This document shows, piece after piece, positions 53,700 to 62,531 of a stretch of 64,000 nucleotides of DNA (its first letter is position 1; each line of letters begins with the position of its first letter). A program made the translations under genes and the position numbers. The DNA is taken from contig NZ_KB892757.1 of assembly GCF_000373925.1 (NCBI RefSeq), forward strand, positions 187,291 through 251,290. Reading direction: 5' to 3'. This DNA is from Actinopolymorpha alba DSM 45243. GTDB taxonomy: Bacteria > Actinomycetota > Actinomycetes > Propionibacteriales > Actinopolymorphaceae. The notes beneath the pieces are model-generated. The model searched no databases and was not told the DNA's origin. It saw only the letters and a list, made by a program, of their open reading frames with translations.

Positions 53700-54101
53700 C
53701 TACAGCTCCAGCTCGTCGCGACCCCCGGCGATCGGCCGGACGTCGACGTACTCCCCTTCGGCGTTCGGGTTCACAAAGCCAGCGGCGATCTCGGTCGCCC
53801 GGTCGAAGCTCTCGCATTCGACGATCGTGAAGCCGGCGAGGACCTCCTGCGTCTCGGCGTACGGCCCGTCGGTGACCACGGGTACGCCGCCGCGCAGCTG
53901 GACCCGCCGTGCGTGGACGGGAGCGGTGAGGCCGTCGCCGCCGACGAGCTCGCCGGATTCGACGAGCTTCTGGTGATAGGACCCCATGTAGTCGTGCATG
54001 GCCGCGACCTCCTCCGGGGACATCGCGGGCTTGTCGGTGGGCCGGCCAGCCAGGACGTCGTAGTCCCGCTGCGAGCCATACAGCAAGATCATGTACTTCA
54101 T
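53700..54101 (-). CDS. YciI/DGPF-domain protein, partner of the sigma factor
   Basis: 133 residues: MKYMILLYGSQRDYDVLAGR, VVTDGPYAETQEVLAGFTIV (DGPY in place of DGPF), and GGRDELEL tail. Co-transcribed with the ECF42-type sigma factor (10 nt). ATG with GGGAGAG upstream. Its promoter region carries the ECF42-like motif, so the sigma factor probably activates its own operon. Confidence 0.85.
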   Translation of the reverse strand: MKYMILLYGSQRDYDVLAGRPTDKPAMSPEEVAAMHDYMGSYHQKLVESGELVGGDGLTAPVHARRVQLRGGVPVVTDGPYAETQEVLAGFTIVECESFDRATEIAAGFVNPNAEGEYVDVRPIAGGRDELEL

Positions 54102-54151
54102 GGTCTCTCCCTACGTCCGCCGGCACCGCTCCGGTGCCGCTCACCAGAGAC

Positions 54152-54178
54152 GTCGAGGCCGTCGGACCATCCCGGACA
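54152..54178 (-). promoter_or_regulatory. ECF42-like promoter of the second YciI-sigma operon
   Basis: Minus strand: TGTCCG (54178-54173), 17 nt, CGAC (54155-54152). Same spacing as the two motifs near 26.3 and 27.5 kb, with one change in the last base pair of each box. Confidence 0.45.
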
Positions 54179-54250
54179 TCCACCGACCACTTTTCTCGGC
54201 TCAACACTAGAGGCCGGGTGCCCGCGGCTTCTCCCGCTTGCCGGCGGACG

Positions 54251-54757
54251 TCAGCGAGCCTGCCGGCTGAGGCCGTCGACGAACCGCGTCAGCAGCCGAG
54301 CGAACTCCGCTCGATCGGTTTCGGACCATCCGGACATCGCCGATGAGAATACTGACCGGCGGAACCTGTGGACCCGCTCCGACAGAGCCCGCCCGGCAGC
54401 GGTGCGGACCAGCAGGGCACGCCGCCCATCGCTCTGATCAGCCTCCCGGCGTACCAGCCCGGCTTCGACGGCGGCGGCGACGAGCTTGCTCGCGCGAGGT
54501 TGATCGACCTGGAGGGCGTCGGCCACGCCGGACACGGTGAATGGCACACCTGCCTGCTCGGCCGCCTCCACCGCATCGAGTACCTCGAACGCCGCCGTGT
54601 TGGCTGCCGGGACCGCCGTATCCTGCCGGCCGCGCCGCCCGGGTGCCCGCTCCGCCGCCCGGGCGAGTGTCCGCCGGCTCATGCTGCGCCGGAGGCTCAC
54701 CATCGCCTGCTCGACGGCCTTGACATCCGCGTTCCTGTCACCGCTGTTGCCTGGCAC
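54251..54757 (-). CDS. MarR-family regulator
   Basis: 168 residues. Winged helix: GVPFTVSGVADALQVDQPRA, SKLVAAAVEAGLVRREADQ and SDGRRALLVRTAAGRAL. Arginine-rich N-terminal leader. GTG 54757 has GGAG 6 nt upstream and is preferred to the ATG at 54796. Divergent from the other MarR gene; the 57-nt gap (TGTCACTTTACATGTAGA) must hold both promoters. Confidence 0.8.
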   Translation of the reverse strand: MPGNSGDRNADVKAVEQAMVSLRRSMSRRTLARAAERAPGRRGRQDTAVPAANTAAFEVLDAVEAAEQAGVPFTVSGVADALQVDQPRASKLVAAAVEAGLVRREADQSDGRRALLVRTAAGRALSERVHRFRRSVFSSAMSGWSETDRAEFARLLTRFVDGLSRQAR

Positions 54758-54814
54758 GACTGCTCCAATACATAATGCAGGACATCTAGTTGTCACTTTA
54801 CATGTAGAGGTCTT

Positions 54815-55261
54815 ATGACCAGGTTAGAACGGCCGATCGGGTACTGGCTCAAGCACCTGCACCGGCTCATCGAGGCGGCGTTCGACGACGCGCTGGCGCA
54901 CGAAGGCCTGTCCCGACGGCATTGGCAGGCGCTCAACGTGCTCCACCGCTCCGCCGCGGACGTGTCGGTCCTCGCCCACGCGCTGGAGCCCTTCTGGACC
55001 GAAGGTGCCCTCACCTTGGAAGAGGTCATCGACGATCTGCAGCGGCGCGGCTGGATCGCGCAGGACGCCGTCAGGTCCTACCGGCTGACGCCCGACGGCA
55101 CAGCCACACATACCAACGTGGCCGGGCGCATCGAGGTCGTCCGCACGCGGATGCTCGACGGACTGACCCCGCAGGACTATGAGGAGACCCTGCGGGTGCT
55201 GCGACGCATGGCCGACAACCTGGAGACCCCGCGGGACAGTCAGGTCGCGTCGCCGGTCTGA
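54815..55261 (+). CDS. MarR-like regulator
   Basis: 148 residues: PIGYWLKHLHRLIEAAFDDA, LSRRHWQALNVLH and LTLEEVIDDLQRRGWI, then LTPDGTATHTNVAGRIEVVR. A winged helix with some unusual spacing (an insert with ALEPFWTEGA before the recognition helix). Convergent with the ABC exporter operon, stop to stop 17 nt. Confidence 0.75.
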   Translation: MTRLERPIGYWLKHLHRLIEAAFDDALAHEGLSRRHWQALNVLHRSAADVSVLAHALEPFWTEGALTLEEVIDDLQRRGWIAQDAVRSYRLTPDGTATHTNVAGRIEVVRTRMLDGLTPQDYEETLRVLRRMADNLETPRDSQVASPV

Positions 55262-55278
55262 GTCCTTTCCCGGGCTTG

Positions 55279-57285
55279 TCAGTCGATCTCGGCGACCGCC
55301 TGGGCGAACTGCGCGGCGTACAAGCGTGCGTACGCACCACCCGCGGCCAGCAGCTTCTGGTGCGTACCCTGCTCCACGATCTGGCCGGACTCCATCACCA
55401 GGATGACGTCGGCGTCGCGGATCGTGGAGAGCCGGTGGGCGATGACGAAGCTGGTCCGGCCCGCGCGAAGCGAGGTCATGGCGTGCTGGATGAGCACCTC
55501 GGTACGCGTGTCGACCGAGCTGGTGGCCTCGTCCAGCACCAGGATCGCCGGCTCGGTCAGGAACGCCCGGGCGATCGTGATCAGCTGCCGCTCCCCCGCG
55601 CTGACGTTGGAGCCCTCCTCGTCCATCACCGTGTCATAGCCGTCGGGGAGGGTGCGGATGAAGCGGTCGGCGTGGGTGGCCTGCGCCGCCGCGACAATCT
55701 TGTCCCGCGGCACGTCGCCGACGCCGTACGCGATGTTCTCGGCGATCGTGCCGCCGAACAACCACGTGTCCTGCAGGACCATGCCGATGCGCCCGCGCAG
55801 GTCGTCCCGGGACATCTTCGCGATGTCCACGCCGTCGAGCATGATCCGGCCGCCGGTGACCTCGTAGAACCGCATCAGCAGGTTGACCAGCGTGGTCTTG
55901 CCGGCACCGGTCGGCCCGACGATCGCCACCGTGTGGCCGGGCTCGACCGACAGCGACAGGTCGTCGATCAGCGGCCTGTCCGGGTCGTAGCGGAAGGAGA
56001 CGTTCTCGAACGCCACCCGGCCAGTCACCCGCTCCGGGCGCAGCGGCGAGCGTGGGTTGGGCTCCTGCTCCTCGGCGTCGAGGAGGTCGAAGACGCGCTC
56101 GGCCGAGGCGACGCCGGACTGCAGCAGGTTGGCCATCGACGCGACCTGCGTGATGGGTTGGCTGAACTGCCGGGAGTACTGGATGAACGCCTGCACGTCC
56201 CCGAGCGACATCGTGCCGGACGCCACCCGCAGGCCGCCGATCACCGCGACCAGCACGTAGTTGATATTGCCGATGAACATCATCGCCGGCTGGATGATGC
56301 CGGAGATGAACTGCGCCTTGAAGCTGGCGGCGAACAACGCGTCGTTGTGCTCGGTGAAGGTCTGCGCGGCCTCCCGCTGCCGGCCGAAGACCTTCACCAG
56401 GGCATGGCCGGTGTACATCTCCTCGATGTGGGCGTTGAGCTTGCCGGTGGTGGCCCACTGCTGGAGGAACTGCGGCTGGGCCCGCTTGCCGATCACCATG
56501 ACGACCACCACCGAGACCGGAACGGTCACGAGGGCGACCAGGGCCAGCAACGGCGAGATCCAGACCATCATGGCCAGCACGCCGACGATCGTGAGGAGCG
56601 AGGTCACGATCTGGCTGAGCGCCTGCTGCAGGGACTGGCCGATGTTGTCGATGTCGTTGGTGGCACGCGAGAGCACCTCGCCCCGCGGCTGCTGGTCGAA
56701 GTAGCTGAGTGGTAGGCGGGCCAGCTTGGTCTCGGCCTCCTCGCGCAGCCGGAACACCATCCGCTGGACGATGCTCGTCGTCAGGCGACCCTGCAGGAGG
56801 GCGAGGAACGACGCCACCACAAAGAGCGCGGCCGCCCCGAGCAGGACCAGCCCGACCTGTTGGAAATCGATGCCGTGGCCCGGCACCAGGTCCATCGAGG
56901 ACATCATGTCGGCAAGCGTGTCGTCGCCGCGGGAGCGCAGGCCGTCGATCGCCTGCTCCTTCGTCGTGCCGGCCGGGAGGCGGCCGCCGAGGATACCGGC
57001 GAAGATCAGGTCCGTGGCGTGGCCGAGGATTTTCGGGCCGGTGACCGACAAGCCCACACTGAGGATTCCGAGCGCGAGGACCGCCCAGACGAGCGGGCGT
57101 TCGGGGCTCATCATCCGGAGCAGTCGGGCGCTGGAGCCCTTGAAGTCCATGGACTTCTCGGTCGGCATGGTGCCGCGCATCATCGCGGCGGGACCTCCGC
57201 CCGGGCCGCCCGGCCCCGGACCCGGGCCGCGGCGCGGTGGACCAGACGGCCGCTCGGTTTCGTTCCGCTCGCCTTGCTCGCTCAT
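55279..57285 (-). CDS. ABC exporter half-transporter (ATPase plus permease), subunit B
   Basis: 668 residues. A Gly/Pro-rich cytoplasmic leader (GPGPGPGGPGGGPAAMM), ABC_membrane domain with six helices (residues about 65-390), then nucleotide-binding domain: Walker A VGPTGAGKTTLVNLLM, signature VSAGERQLITIARA (SAGER for SGGQR), Walker B ILVLDEATSSVD, His in VIAHRLSTI. The signature deviates at one Gly, often so in one half of heterodimeric exporters. Second gene of the operon. ATG 57285 is taken as start, where MSEQGERNETE begins. Confidence 0.85.
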   Translation of the reverse strand: MSEQGERNETERPSGPPRRGPGPGPGGPGGGPAAMMRGTMPTEKSMDFKGSSARLLRMMSPERPLVWAVLALGILSVGLSVTGPKILGHATDLIFAGILGGRLPAGTTKEQAIDGLRSRGDDTLADMMSSMDLVPGHGIDFQQVGLVLLGAAALFVVASFLALLQGRLTTSIVQRMVFRLREEAETKLARLPLSYFDQQPRGEVLSRATNDIDNIGQSLQQALSQIVTSLLTIVGVLAMMVWISPLLALVALVTVPVSVVVVMVIGKRAQPQFLQQWATTGKLNAHIEEMYTGHALVKVFGRQREAAQTFTEHNDALFAASFKAQFISGIIQPAMMFIGNINYVLVAVIGGLRVASGTMSLGDVQAFIQYSRQFSQPITQVASMANLLQSGVASAERVFDLLDAEEQEPNPRSPLRPERVTGRVAFENVSFRYDPDRPLIDDLSLSVEPGHTVAIVGPTGAGKTTLVNLLMRFYEVTGGRIMLDGVDIAKMSRDDLRGRIGMVLQDTWLFGGTIAENIAYGVGDVPRDKIVAAAQATHADRFIRTLPDGYDTVMDEEGSNVSAGERQLITIARAFLTEPAILVLDEATSSVDTRTEVLIQHAMTSLRAGRTSFVIAHRLSTIRDADVILVMESGQIVEQGTHQKLLAAGGAYARLYAAQFAQAVAEID

Positions 57286-57365
57286 GCGCGTCCTCGCTTC
57301 GCTGCGGGCGCGCATGAGGCACCCATCGCGCTGTGTTGAATGATTCGCTCGCTTCGCTCGCTCAT
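57282..57365 (-). repeat. Ser-Glu-Arg repeat linker between the exporter genes
   Basis: A 27-codon frame (MSERSERIIQHSAMGASC...) starts at the stop of the upstream exporter gene (ATGA) and ends inside the start of the next. It contains CGAGCGAAGCGAGCGAA, and a near copy GCAGCGAAGCGAGGACGC follows. The kinase-regulator junction at 43470-43495 has a shorter ATGAGTGAGCGAAG. Probably a short dispersed repeat that keeps coupling of operon genes rather than a real peptide gene. Confidence 0.5.
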
Positions 57366-59098
57366 GACGCCGCCTCCTGCTCGGTGAGCTGGGAGAGGAC
57401 GATCTCCCGGTAGGTCTGGTTGGCGGCCATCAACTCCTCGTGAGTGCCGGTGCCCACGACCTCGCCCTCGTCGAGGACGATGATCCGGTCGGCGTGGCGG
57501 ATCGTGGACACCCGCTGGGCGACCACCACGACGGTCGCGTCGCTGGTCTCCCGGGCCAGCGCCGCTCGCAGGGCGGCGTCGGTGGCGTAGTCGACGGCGG
57601 AGAACGAGTCGTCGAAGAGGTAGATCCGCGGCTGAGCCACCAGGACCCGGGCGATCGCGAGGCGCTGTCGCTGCCCGCCCGAGACGTTGCTGCCGCCCTG
57701 CCCGATGGGCGCTTCGAGTCCCTCCGACAGTTGCCCGACGAAGTCGCGCGCCTGGGCGACGTCGAGGGCGCGCCAGAGTTCCTCGTCGGTAGCGTCGGGA
57801 TTGCCGTACCGAAGGTTCGACGCGATCGTCCCCGAGAAGAGGTACGGCTTCTGCGGCACCAGCCCGACGGTGCGGGCCAGTACGGCCGGGTCGAGCTCGC
57901 GAACGTCGACCCCGTTGACGAGCACCGCACCACCGGTGGCGTCGAAGAGGCGCGGGACGAGGTTGAGCAGGGTGGTCTTGCCGCTGCCGGTGCTCCCGAT
58001 CACCGCGGTCATCTGGCCCAGACGGGCGACCAGGCTGATTCCCCGAAGCACGGATTCCTCGGCACCGGGGTAACGGAAGTCGACGTCGCGGATCTCGAGG
58101 TGCCCACCGCCGCGCAGCTCCGTTACCGGCCGGGGTGCGACCGTGACGCTCGACTCGGTGTCGAGGACCTCCTGGATCCGCTCCGCGCAGACCTCGGCCC
58201 GCGGCACCATCACGAACATGAACGTCGCCATCATCACCGACATGAGGATCTGCATCAGGTAGCTCAGGAACGCCGTCAACGCACCGATCTGCATCGAGCC
58301 GGCGTCGATCCGGTGGGCACCGAACCACATGACGGCCACGCTGGAGAGGTTCATGACCGCCATGACGGTCGGGAACATCAGCGCCATCAGGCGGCCGACG
58401 CCGAGGGAGACGGACATGAGTTCGGTGTTGGCCCCGGCGAACCTCGCGTGCTCGTGCTCGTCGCGGACGAACGCACGGATCACCCGGATGCCGCTGATCT
58501 GCTCGCGCATCACGCGGTTGACCATGTCGATGCGCTCCTGCATCGCGCGGAACAGCGGCCGCATCCGCCGGATGATGAGGCTGACGGCAAGGATCAGGAC
58601 GGGTACGACGACCAGGAGCAGCGCGGACAGCGGTACGTCCAGGTTGAGCGCCATGAGGATGCCGCCCACGCACATGATGGGCGCCGACACCATCAGGGTG
58701 AGGGTCATCAGCACCAGCATCTGGACCTGCTGGACGTCGTTGGTGGTCCGGGTGATGAGCGACGGTGCGCCGAACTGCCCGACCTCGCGGATCGAGAAGT
58801 CCTGCACCCGGCCGAAAATCGCGGCGCGTACGTCCCGGCCGAGCGCCATCGCCGTACGGGCCCCGACGTAGACGGCCGCACACGCGCACAGGATCTGCAC
58901 AAGAGTCACGGCGAGCATGACACCGCCGGTCCGCATGATGTAGCCGATGTCGCCCCTGACCACGCCGTTGTCGATGATGTCGGCGTTCAGGGTCGGGAGA
59001 TACAGCGTGGCGAGTGTCTGCAGGAGCTGCAGGACCACTACCAGGGTGATGGGCCTGGCGTAGGGGCGCAGATACGCGCGCAGGAGTCGGATCAGCAC
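57362..59098 (-). CDS. ABC exporter half-transporter (ATPase plus permease), subunit A
   Basis: 578 residues. Six-helix membrane domain (1-310), then nucleotide-binding domain: Walker A VIGSTGSGKTTLLNLV, signature VSGGQRQRLAIARVL, Walker B IYLFDDSFSAVD. After Walker B the residue is Asp in place of the catalytic Glu (FDDSFSAVD), which marks the degenerate site of heterodimeric exporters such as TmrA/BmrC types. GTG 59098 with GAAGG upstream; the long upstream frame overlaps the ArsR operator. Pairs with the next gene. Confidence 0.85.
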   Translation of the reverse strand: MLIRLLRAYLRPYARPITLVVVLQLLQTLATLYLPTLNADIIDNGVVRGDIGYIMRTGGVMLAVTLVQILCACAAVYVGARTAMALGRDVRAAIFGRVQDFSIREVGQFGAPSLITRTTNDVQQVQMLVLMTLTLMVSAPIMCVGGILMALNLDVPLSALLLVVVPVLILAVSLIIRRMRPLFRAMQERIDMVNRVMREQISGIRVIRAFVRDEHEHARFAGANTELMSVSLGVGRLMALMFPTVMAVMNLSSVAVMWFGAHRIDAGSMQIGALTAFLSYLMQILMSVMMATFMFVMVPRAEVCAERIQEVLDTESSVTVAPRPVTELRGGGHLEIRDVDFRYPGAEESVLRGISLVARLGQMTAVIGSTGSGKTTLLNLVPRLFDATGGAVLVNGVDVRELDPAVLARTVGLVPQKPYLFSGTIASNLRYGNPDATDEELWRALDVAQARDFVGQLSEGLEAPIGQGGSNVSGGQRQRLAIARVLVAQPRIYLFDDSFSAVDYATDAALRAALARETSDATVVVVAQRVSTIRHADRIIVLDEGEVVGTGTHEELMAANQTYREIVLSQLTEQEAAS

Positions 59099-59271
59099 AG
59101 CGGCCTTCCGGGTCGAAGCAGAGACGGGGCGAAGTACCAGTCCGAACAATCTCAGATCATGCTGGGATTTTCGCAACATACCCGCATCGATGCCATCCGG
59201 TTTGGGGCGGAACACGGTCGTTCGCTCCGCAGAGGAACGCCCGCGACCAGCCCGGACCTGATCGCCAGGCG

Positions 59272-59325
59272 TTGACATGCAGCTATCTGGCTGCCTATGG
59301 TTTAGGCAGCCAAATGGCTGCATGT
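59272..59325 (+). promoter_or_regulatory. Promoter with a 21-bp inverted-repeat operator
   Basis: TTGACA (59272-59277), 18 nt, TATGGT (59296-59301). Arms of 21 bp, 59275-59295 and 59305-59325, match inverted at 19 of 21 positions (each begins ACATGCAGC and ends GGCTGCC from its outer edge) and flank a 9-nt centre that contains the -10 box. An unusually long ArsR-type operator positioned for autorepression. Confidence 0.7.
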
Positions 59326-59364
59326 TTGGCAGCGGACAGACAGTTTGGGAATGGACGGGCTGAT

Positions 59365-60177
59365 ATGGATGAGGTCTTCAAGGCGCTCGCGGACGCGAGC
59401 CGGCGCCGGCTTCTCGACAGTCTGAACGCCCAGAACGGCCAGACCCTGCGCGAGCTGTGCGCGGGACTGGACATGGCACGGCAGTCCGTCAGCAAGCACC
59501 TGGCGGTGCTGGAGGCAGCCAACCTGGTGACCACGATGTGGCGGGGGCGGGAGAAGTTGCACTACCTCAATGCCGAGCCCATCAACGCCATCGCCGACCG
59601 CTGGATCAACCAGTACGACCGCGCGCGCGTGCACGCACTCGCCGACCTGAAATCAGCATTGGAGCAGGAACCCATGGGCGCGACCGAGTTCGTCTACACG
59701 ACCTACATCAAGACCACCCCCGAACGCCTCTGGCAGGCACTCACCGAGCCGGCCTTCACCAGTCGCTACTGGGGACTGACGTTCGAGTCGGACTGGAAGG
59801 TGGGTTCGACGATGGTCTGGGACGAAGCGGGGGCAAGGACCGCCGACCCCGCGCAGGTGGTCCTCGAATCCGACCCCTACCGCCGGCTCTCCTACACCTG
59901 GCACACCTTCACCCCCGAGTGGGCCAAAGGTCACGGGTTCGATGACGAGGCCCTCAACAAGCTCGCCGGTGAACGCCGGTCGAAGGTCACCTTCACCATC
60001 GAACCCCTCGGGCCGATCGCCAAGTTGACCGTCGTACACGACGACTTCGAGCCGGGCGGTCAGCTGGTGACGATGTGCAGCGAGGGGTGGCCGCACCTGC
60101 TGTCCGACCTCAAGACGCTGCTCGAGACCGGCGACACCCTCCCCGCCGTCTCGCTTCCGGTCGAACCAGGCGCCTGA
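59365..60177 (+). CDS. ArsR regulator fused to an SRPBCC (AHSA1-like) domain
   Basis: 270 residues. ArsR domain 1-90: VFKALADASRRRLLDSLNAQ, LCAGLDMARQSVSKHLAVLE, WRGREKLHYLN. SRPBCC 115-255: FVYTTYIKTTPERLWQALTE, FTSRYWGLTFESDWKVGSTM, then LTVVHDDFEPGG. Same architecture as the gene at 15459 but a different branch. ATG 59365. It is divergent from the ABC exporter, so it may regulate both. Followed by a strong terminator. Confidence 0.85.
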   Translation: MDEVFKALADASRRRLLDSLNAQNGQTLRELCAGLDMARQSVSKHLAVLEAANLVTTMWRGREKLHYLNAEPINAIADRWINQYDRARVHALADLKSALEQEPMGATEFVYTTYIKTTPERLWQALTEPAFTSRYWGLTFESDWKVGSTMVWDEAGARTADPAQVVLESDPYRRLSYTWHTFTPEWAKGHGFDDEALNKLAGERRSKVTFTIEPLGPIAKLTVVHDDFEPGGQLVTMCSEGWPHLLSDLKTLLETGDTLPAVSLPVEPGA

Positions 60178-60201
60178 GGTTCGCAGCGGCAGGCACAATG
60201 G

Positions 60202-60230
60202 GGCGGCGCCGACGGATCGTCGGCGCCGCC
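60202..60230 (+). terminator. 12-bp perfect hairpin
   Basis: GGCGGCGCCGAC and GTCGGCGCCGCC pair around GGATC, 25 nt after the ArsR-SRPBCC stop. No U-tract. Separates this gene from the HAD-MurD operon. Confidence 0.7.
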
Positions 60231-60293
60231 AACCGGTCCGTCGGGGAGCTGGCCCGGTCACGGCAACCGACCGCCTGCCCGCCAAGGAGGACC

Positions 60294-61076
60294 ATGCCTG
60301 CCGAGGGTTACCGGAGTCCGAGCGAGCTATCCGAGCCGGGTTCTCCCGGCGCGCCGATCCGTGCGTTGATCTTCGATTTCGACGGTCTGATCCTCGACAC
60401 CGAGGTCCCGGAGTTCGAGTCCTGGCAGGCGATCTTCAGCGCTCACGATTCCGTGCTCCGGCTCGAGGTCTGGGCGCAGTGCATCGGGAGTTCTGACCAC
60501 GGCTGGGATCCGTACGCGCATCTGGAACGCGAGTACGGCAAACCTGTCGACCGCGCCGTCATCAAGGCCGCCCGTCGTGCCCACTGCGACCAGCTCATCG
60601 CGGCGCAGACCGTCCTGCCGGGCGTCGAAGCGTACATCCACGAGGCGCGGCGGCGCGGGCTCAAGGTGGGCCTCGCCTCCAGTTCGAGCAGGCGGTGGGT
60701 CGACGGGCACCTTCAGCGGCTCCGGCTCCACACGTACTTCGACGCCATCAGGACCTCCGACGACGTGGCTCGGACGAAGCCGGACCCGGAGCTCTACAGG
60801 GTTGCCGCCGCGGCGCTCGGCGTGCACCCGGCGCAGGCGATCGCGCTCGAGGACTCACCGAACGGCGTCGCCGCGGCCAAGGCCGCCGGGCTCTTCTGTG
60901 TGGCCGTACCCAACCAGATGACCAGGCAACTCCCCCTTGACGCGGCAGACCTGCGGCTCCCGTCGATGGATGCGATGCCGTTGAACGACGTACTCTTCGC
61001 CGCCGCCCGGGCCAACGGCCACGGATCGGCCGCCGCCAACACCGCTGGCGGCGCTGGCGATGTTGTCCCGGAGTGA
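60294..61076 (+). CDS. HAD-superfamily hydrolase (beta-phosphoglucomutase-like)
   Basis: 260 residues. Motif I IRALIFDFDGLILDTEVPEF, motif II GLASSSSRRW, motif III RTKPDPELY, motif IV AIALEDSPNGVAAAKAAG. Cap domain C1 between 45 and 110. Phosphatase or mutase of a small sugar phosphate. ATG with AAGGAGG 5 nt upstream. Its stop overlaps the MurD-like gene start (GTGA), so the two are co-translated. Confidence 0.85.
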   Translation: MPAEGYRSPSELSEPGSPGAPIRALIFDFDGLILDTEVPEFESWQAIFSAHDSVLRLEVWAQCIGSSDHGWDPYAHLEREYGKPVDRAVIKAARRAHCDQLIAAQTVLPGVEAYIHEARRRGLKVGLASSSSRRWVDGHLQRLRLHTYFDAIRTSDDVARTKPDPELYRVAAAALGVHPAQAIALEDSPNGVAAAKAAGLFCVAVPNQMTRQLPLDAADLRLPSMDAMPLNDVLFAAARANGHGSAAANTAGGAGDVVPE

Positions 61077-62494
61077 GGTTTGCTGTGGGCGCGGAAACGA
61101 AGGTGCTCGTCCTAGGTCTTGGACTCCTCGGCGGCGGCATCGGAATGGCTCGGTACTTCGCTCGCCGTGGCGCGCAGGTGCGGATCACTGATCTACGTAC
61201 GCCCGAGCAGTTGCGGCCGGCTCTCGACGCCCTGTCTGACCTCGACGCGGAGTACGTCCTGGGCACCAACCGTCCCGAAGACGTCCATTGGGCCGACATC
61301 GTGGTCCGCAACCCCGGTGTCCGTCCGGACGCGCCCCTCCTCCGTCTTGCTCGCGAACTGGGCAAGCAGGTGGAGATGGAGGTGGGATATTTCGTCCGGC
61401 ACTGCCCTGCCCCGATCACCGCGGTGACTGGCACCAAGGGCAAGACGACAACCACCGCTTTGCTCCATCAGCTCCTCGAGTCTGACGGCAGCCCGGTGCG
61501 GATCGCGGGCAACATGGGCTTGTCGGCTATCGATCTCCTGGATGAGCTCACGCCCGATGATCAGGTCCTGTTGGAGATTTCGGCCCAGCAACTCGAGGCG
61601 CGGGCCGATGTCGGGTGGTCACCGGCCGTGGCGGTGATCACGAATGTCGCCGACGACCACCTGGACCGTTACGGGTCGCTGAGGGAGTACCGCCGCGTCA
61701 AGGCATCCTTGACGATGGGGCAAACGGCGGATGGATGGACCATCCTTCCTGGATGGGATGGCGAACTAGCCGCGATGTGCACGTCAGTTCCGTCGCGGAA
61801 GGTGTTCGTGCGCGATTCCGCCCAGCCCTTTCCCGCCAGTGCCTTCGGCCCCTTCGCGGTCGTGGAGATCGGCGAGGACGGGGTGACGTGGACCGATGCT
61901 GACGGCCGCGCGCTGGAACTCTGCGGCTTCGCGGAGTTCGGGCTCCTCGGCGTACACAACCGCGTCAACCTGGCGTTCGCGGCCGCGGCGGCGTACGCCA
62001 ACGGCCGGAGCCCGGCTGAGATCAGCAAGGCCGTCCCCCAGCTCAAACCCGTGGATCACCGGCTGCAGCATTGTGGCGCCTGGCGCCAGATCGCCTTTAT
62101 CAACGACTCCGCGGCCACGGCACCGATCGCCGCCGCGGCGTCGCTGCGGGCGTTGTCTGACGAGCGGGTCGTGCTGATCTGCGGCGGGGCCAGCAAGGGT
62201 TCGGATTTCGCGCCGATGGCGAAGGCGATCGAGGAGACCGGCGCGATCGTCGTACTCCTTCCTGGCGCTGGTTCGACGGAACTCGCGCGGGAGCTTCAGG
62301 AGTGCCACCTCTCGCATCCCGTGGTACGGGTCGATGGGATGGACGAAGCTGTCGCGGCCGCGATCGACCTCGCTGCCTCGACGGATGCCACCTGCGTCAC
62401 GCTCTCGCCCGGGTGTGCGAGCTTCGGCTTGTTCCTGAACGAGTTCGAGCGCGGACACGCCTTCGTAGAGGCAGTCCGCGCCCGAACTCATTGA
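61073..62494 (+). CDS. murD: MurD-like UDP-N-acetylmuramoylalanine--D-glutamate ligase
   Basis: 473 residues. N-domain VLVLGLGLLGGGIGMARYFA, then ATP loop TAVTGTKGKTTTTALLHQLL (GTKGKT), LEISAQQLE, NVADDHLDRYGS (N-x-x-x-D-H-L-D-R), carbamoylated-Lys region YRRVKAS, C-domain FINDSAATAPIAAAASLRAL (D-S-x-A-T). All Mur-ligase motifs present. It joins amino acid to UDP-MurNAc precursors in the cytoplasm. No dcw neighbours; coupled to a HAD gene. It could be the sole murD or a paralogue. GTG at 61073; 61085 is an alternative. Confidence 0.75.
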   Translation: MRFAVGAETKVLVLGLGLLGGGIGMARYFARRGAQVRITDLRTPEQLRPALDALSDLDAEYVLGTNRPEDVHWADIVVRNPGVRPDAPLLRLARELGKQVEMEVGYFVRHCPAPITAVTGTKGKTTTTALLHQLLESDGSPVRIAGNMGLSAIDLLDELTPDDQVLLEISAQQLEARADVGWSPAVAVITNVADDHLDRYGSLREYRRVKASLTMGQTADGWTILPGWDGELAAMCTSVPSRKVFVRDSAQPFPASAFGPFAVVEIGEDGVTWTDADGRALELCGFAEFGLLGVHNRVNLAFAAAAAYANGRSPAEISKAVPQLKPVDHRLQHCGAWRQIAFINDSAATAPIAAAASLRALSDERVVLICGGASKGSDFAPMAKAIEETGAIVVLLPGAGSTELARELQECHLSHPVVRVDGMDEAVAAAIDLAASTDATCVTLSPGCASFGLFLNEFERGHAFVEAVRARTH

Positions 62495-62531
62495 CCACGT
62501 CTAGATGGGCTTCGGCCAGGGGCGGGGCTTC

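Noticed and set aside
57440..59275. 611-codon plus-strand frame opposite the ABC exporter gene
   Set aside because: Antisense shadow of the exporter, with no family signature and high Asp/His/Arg content typical of GC-rich mirror frames.
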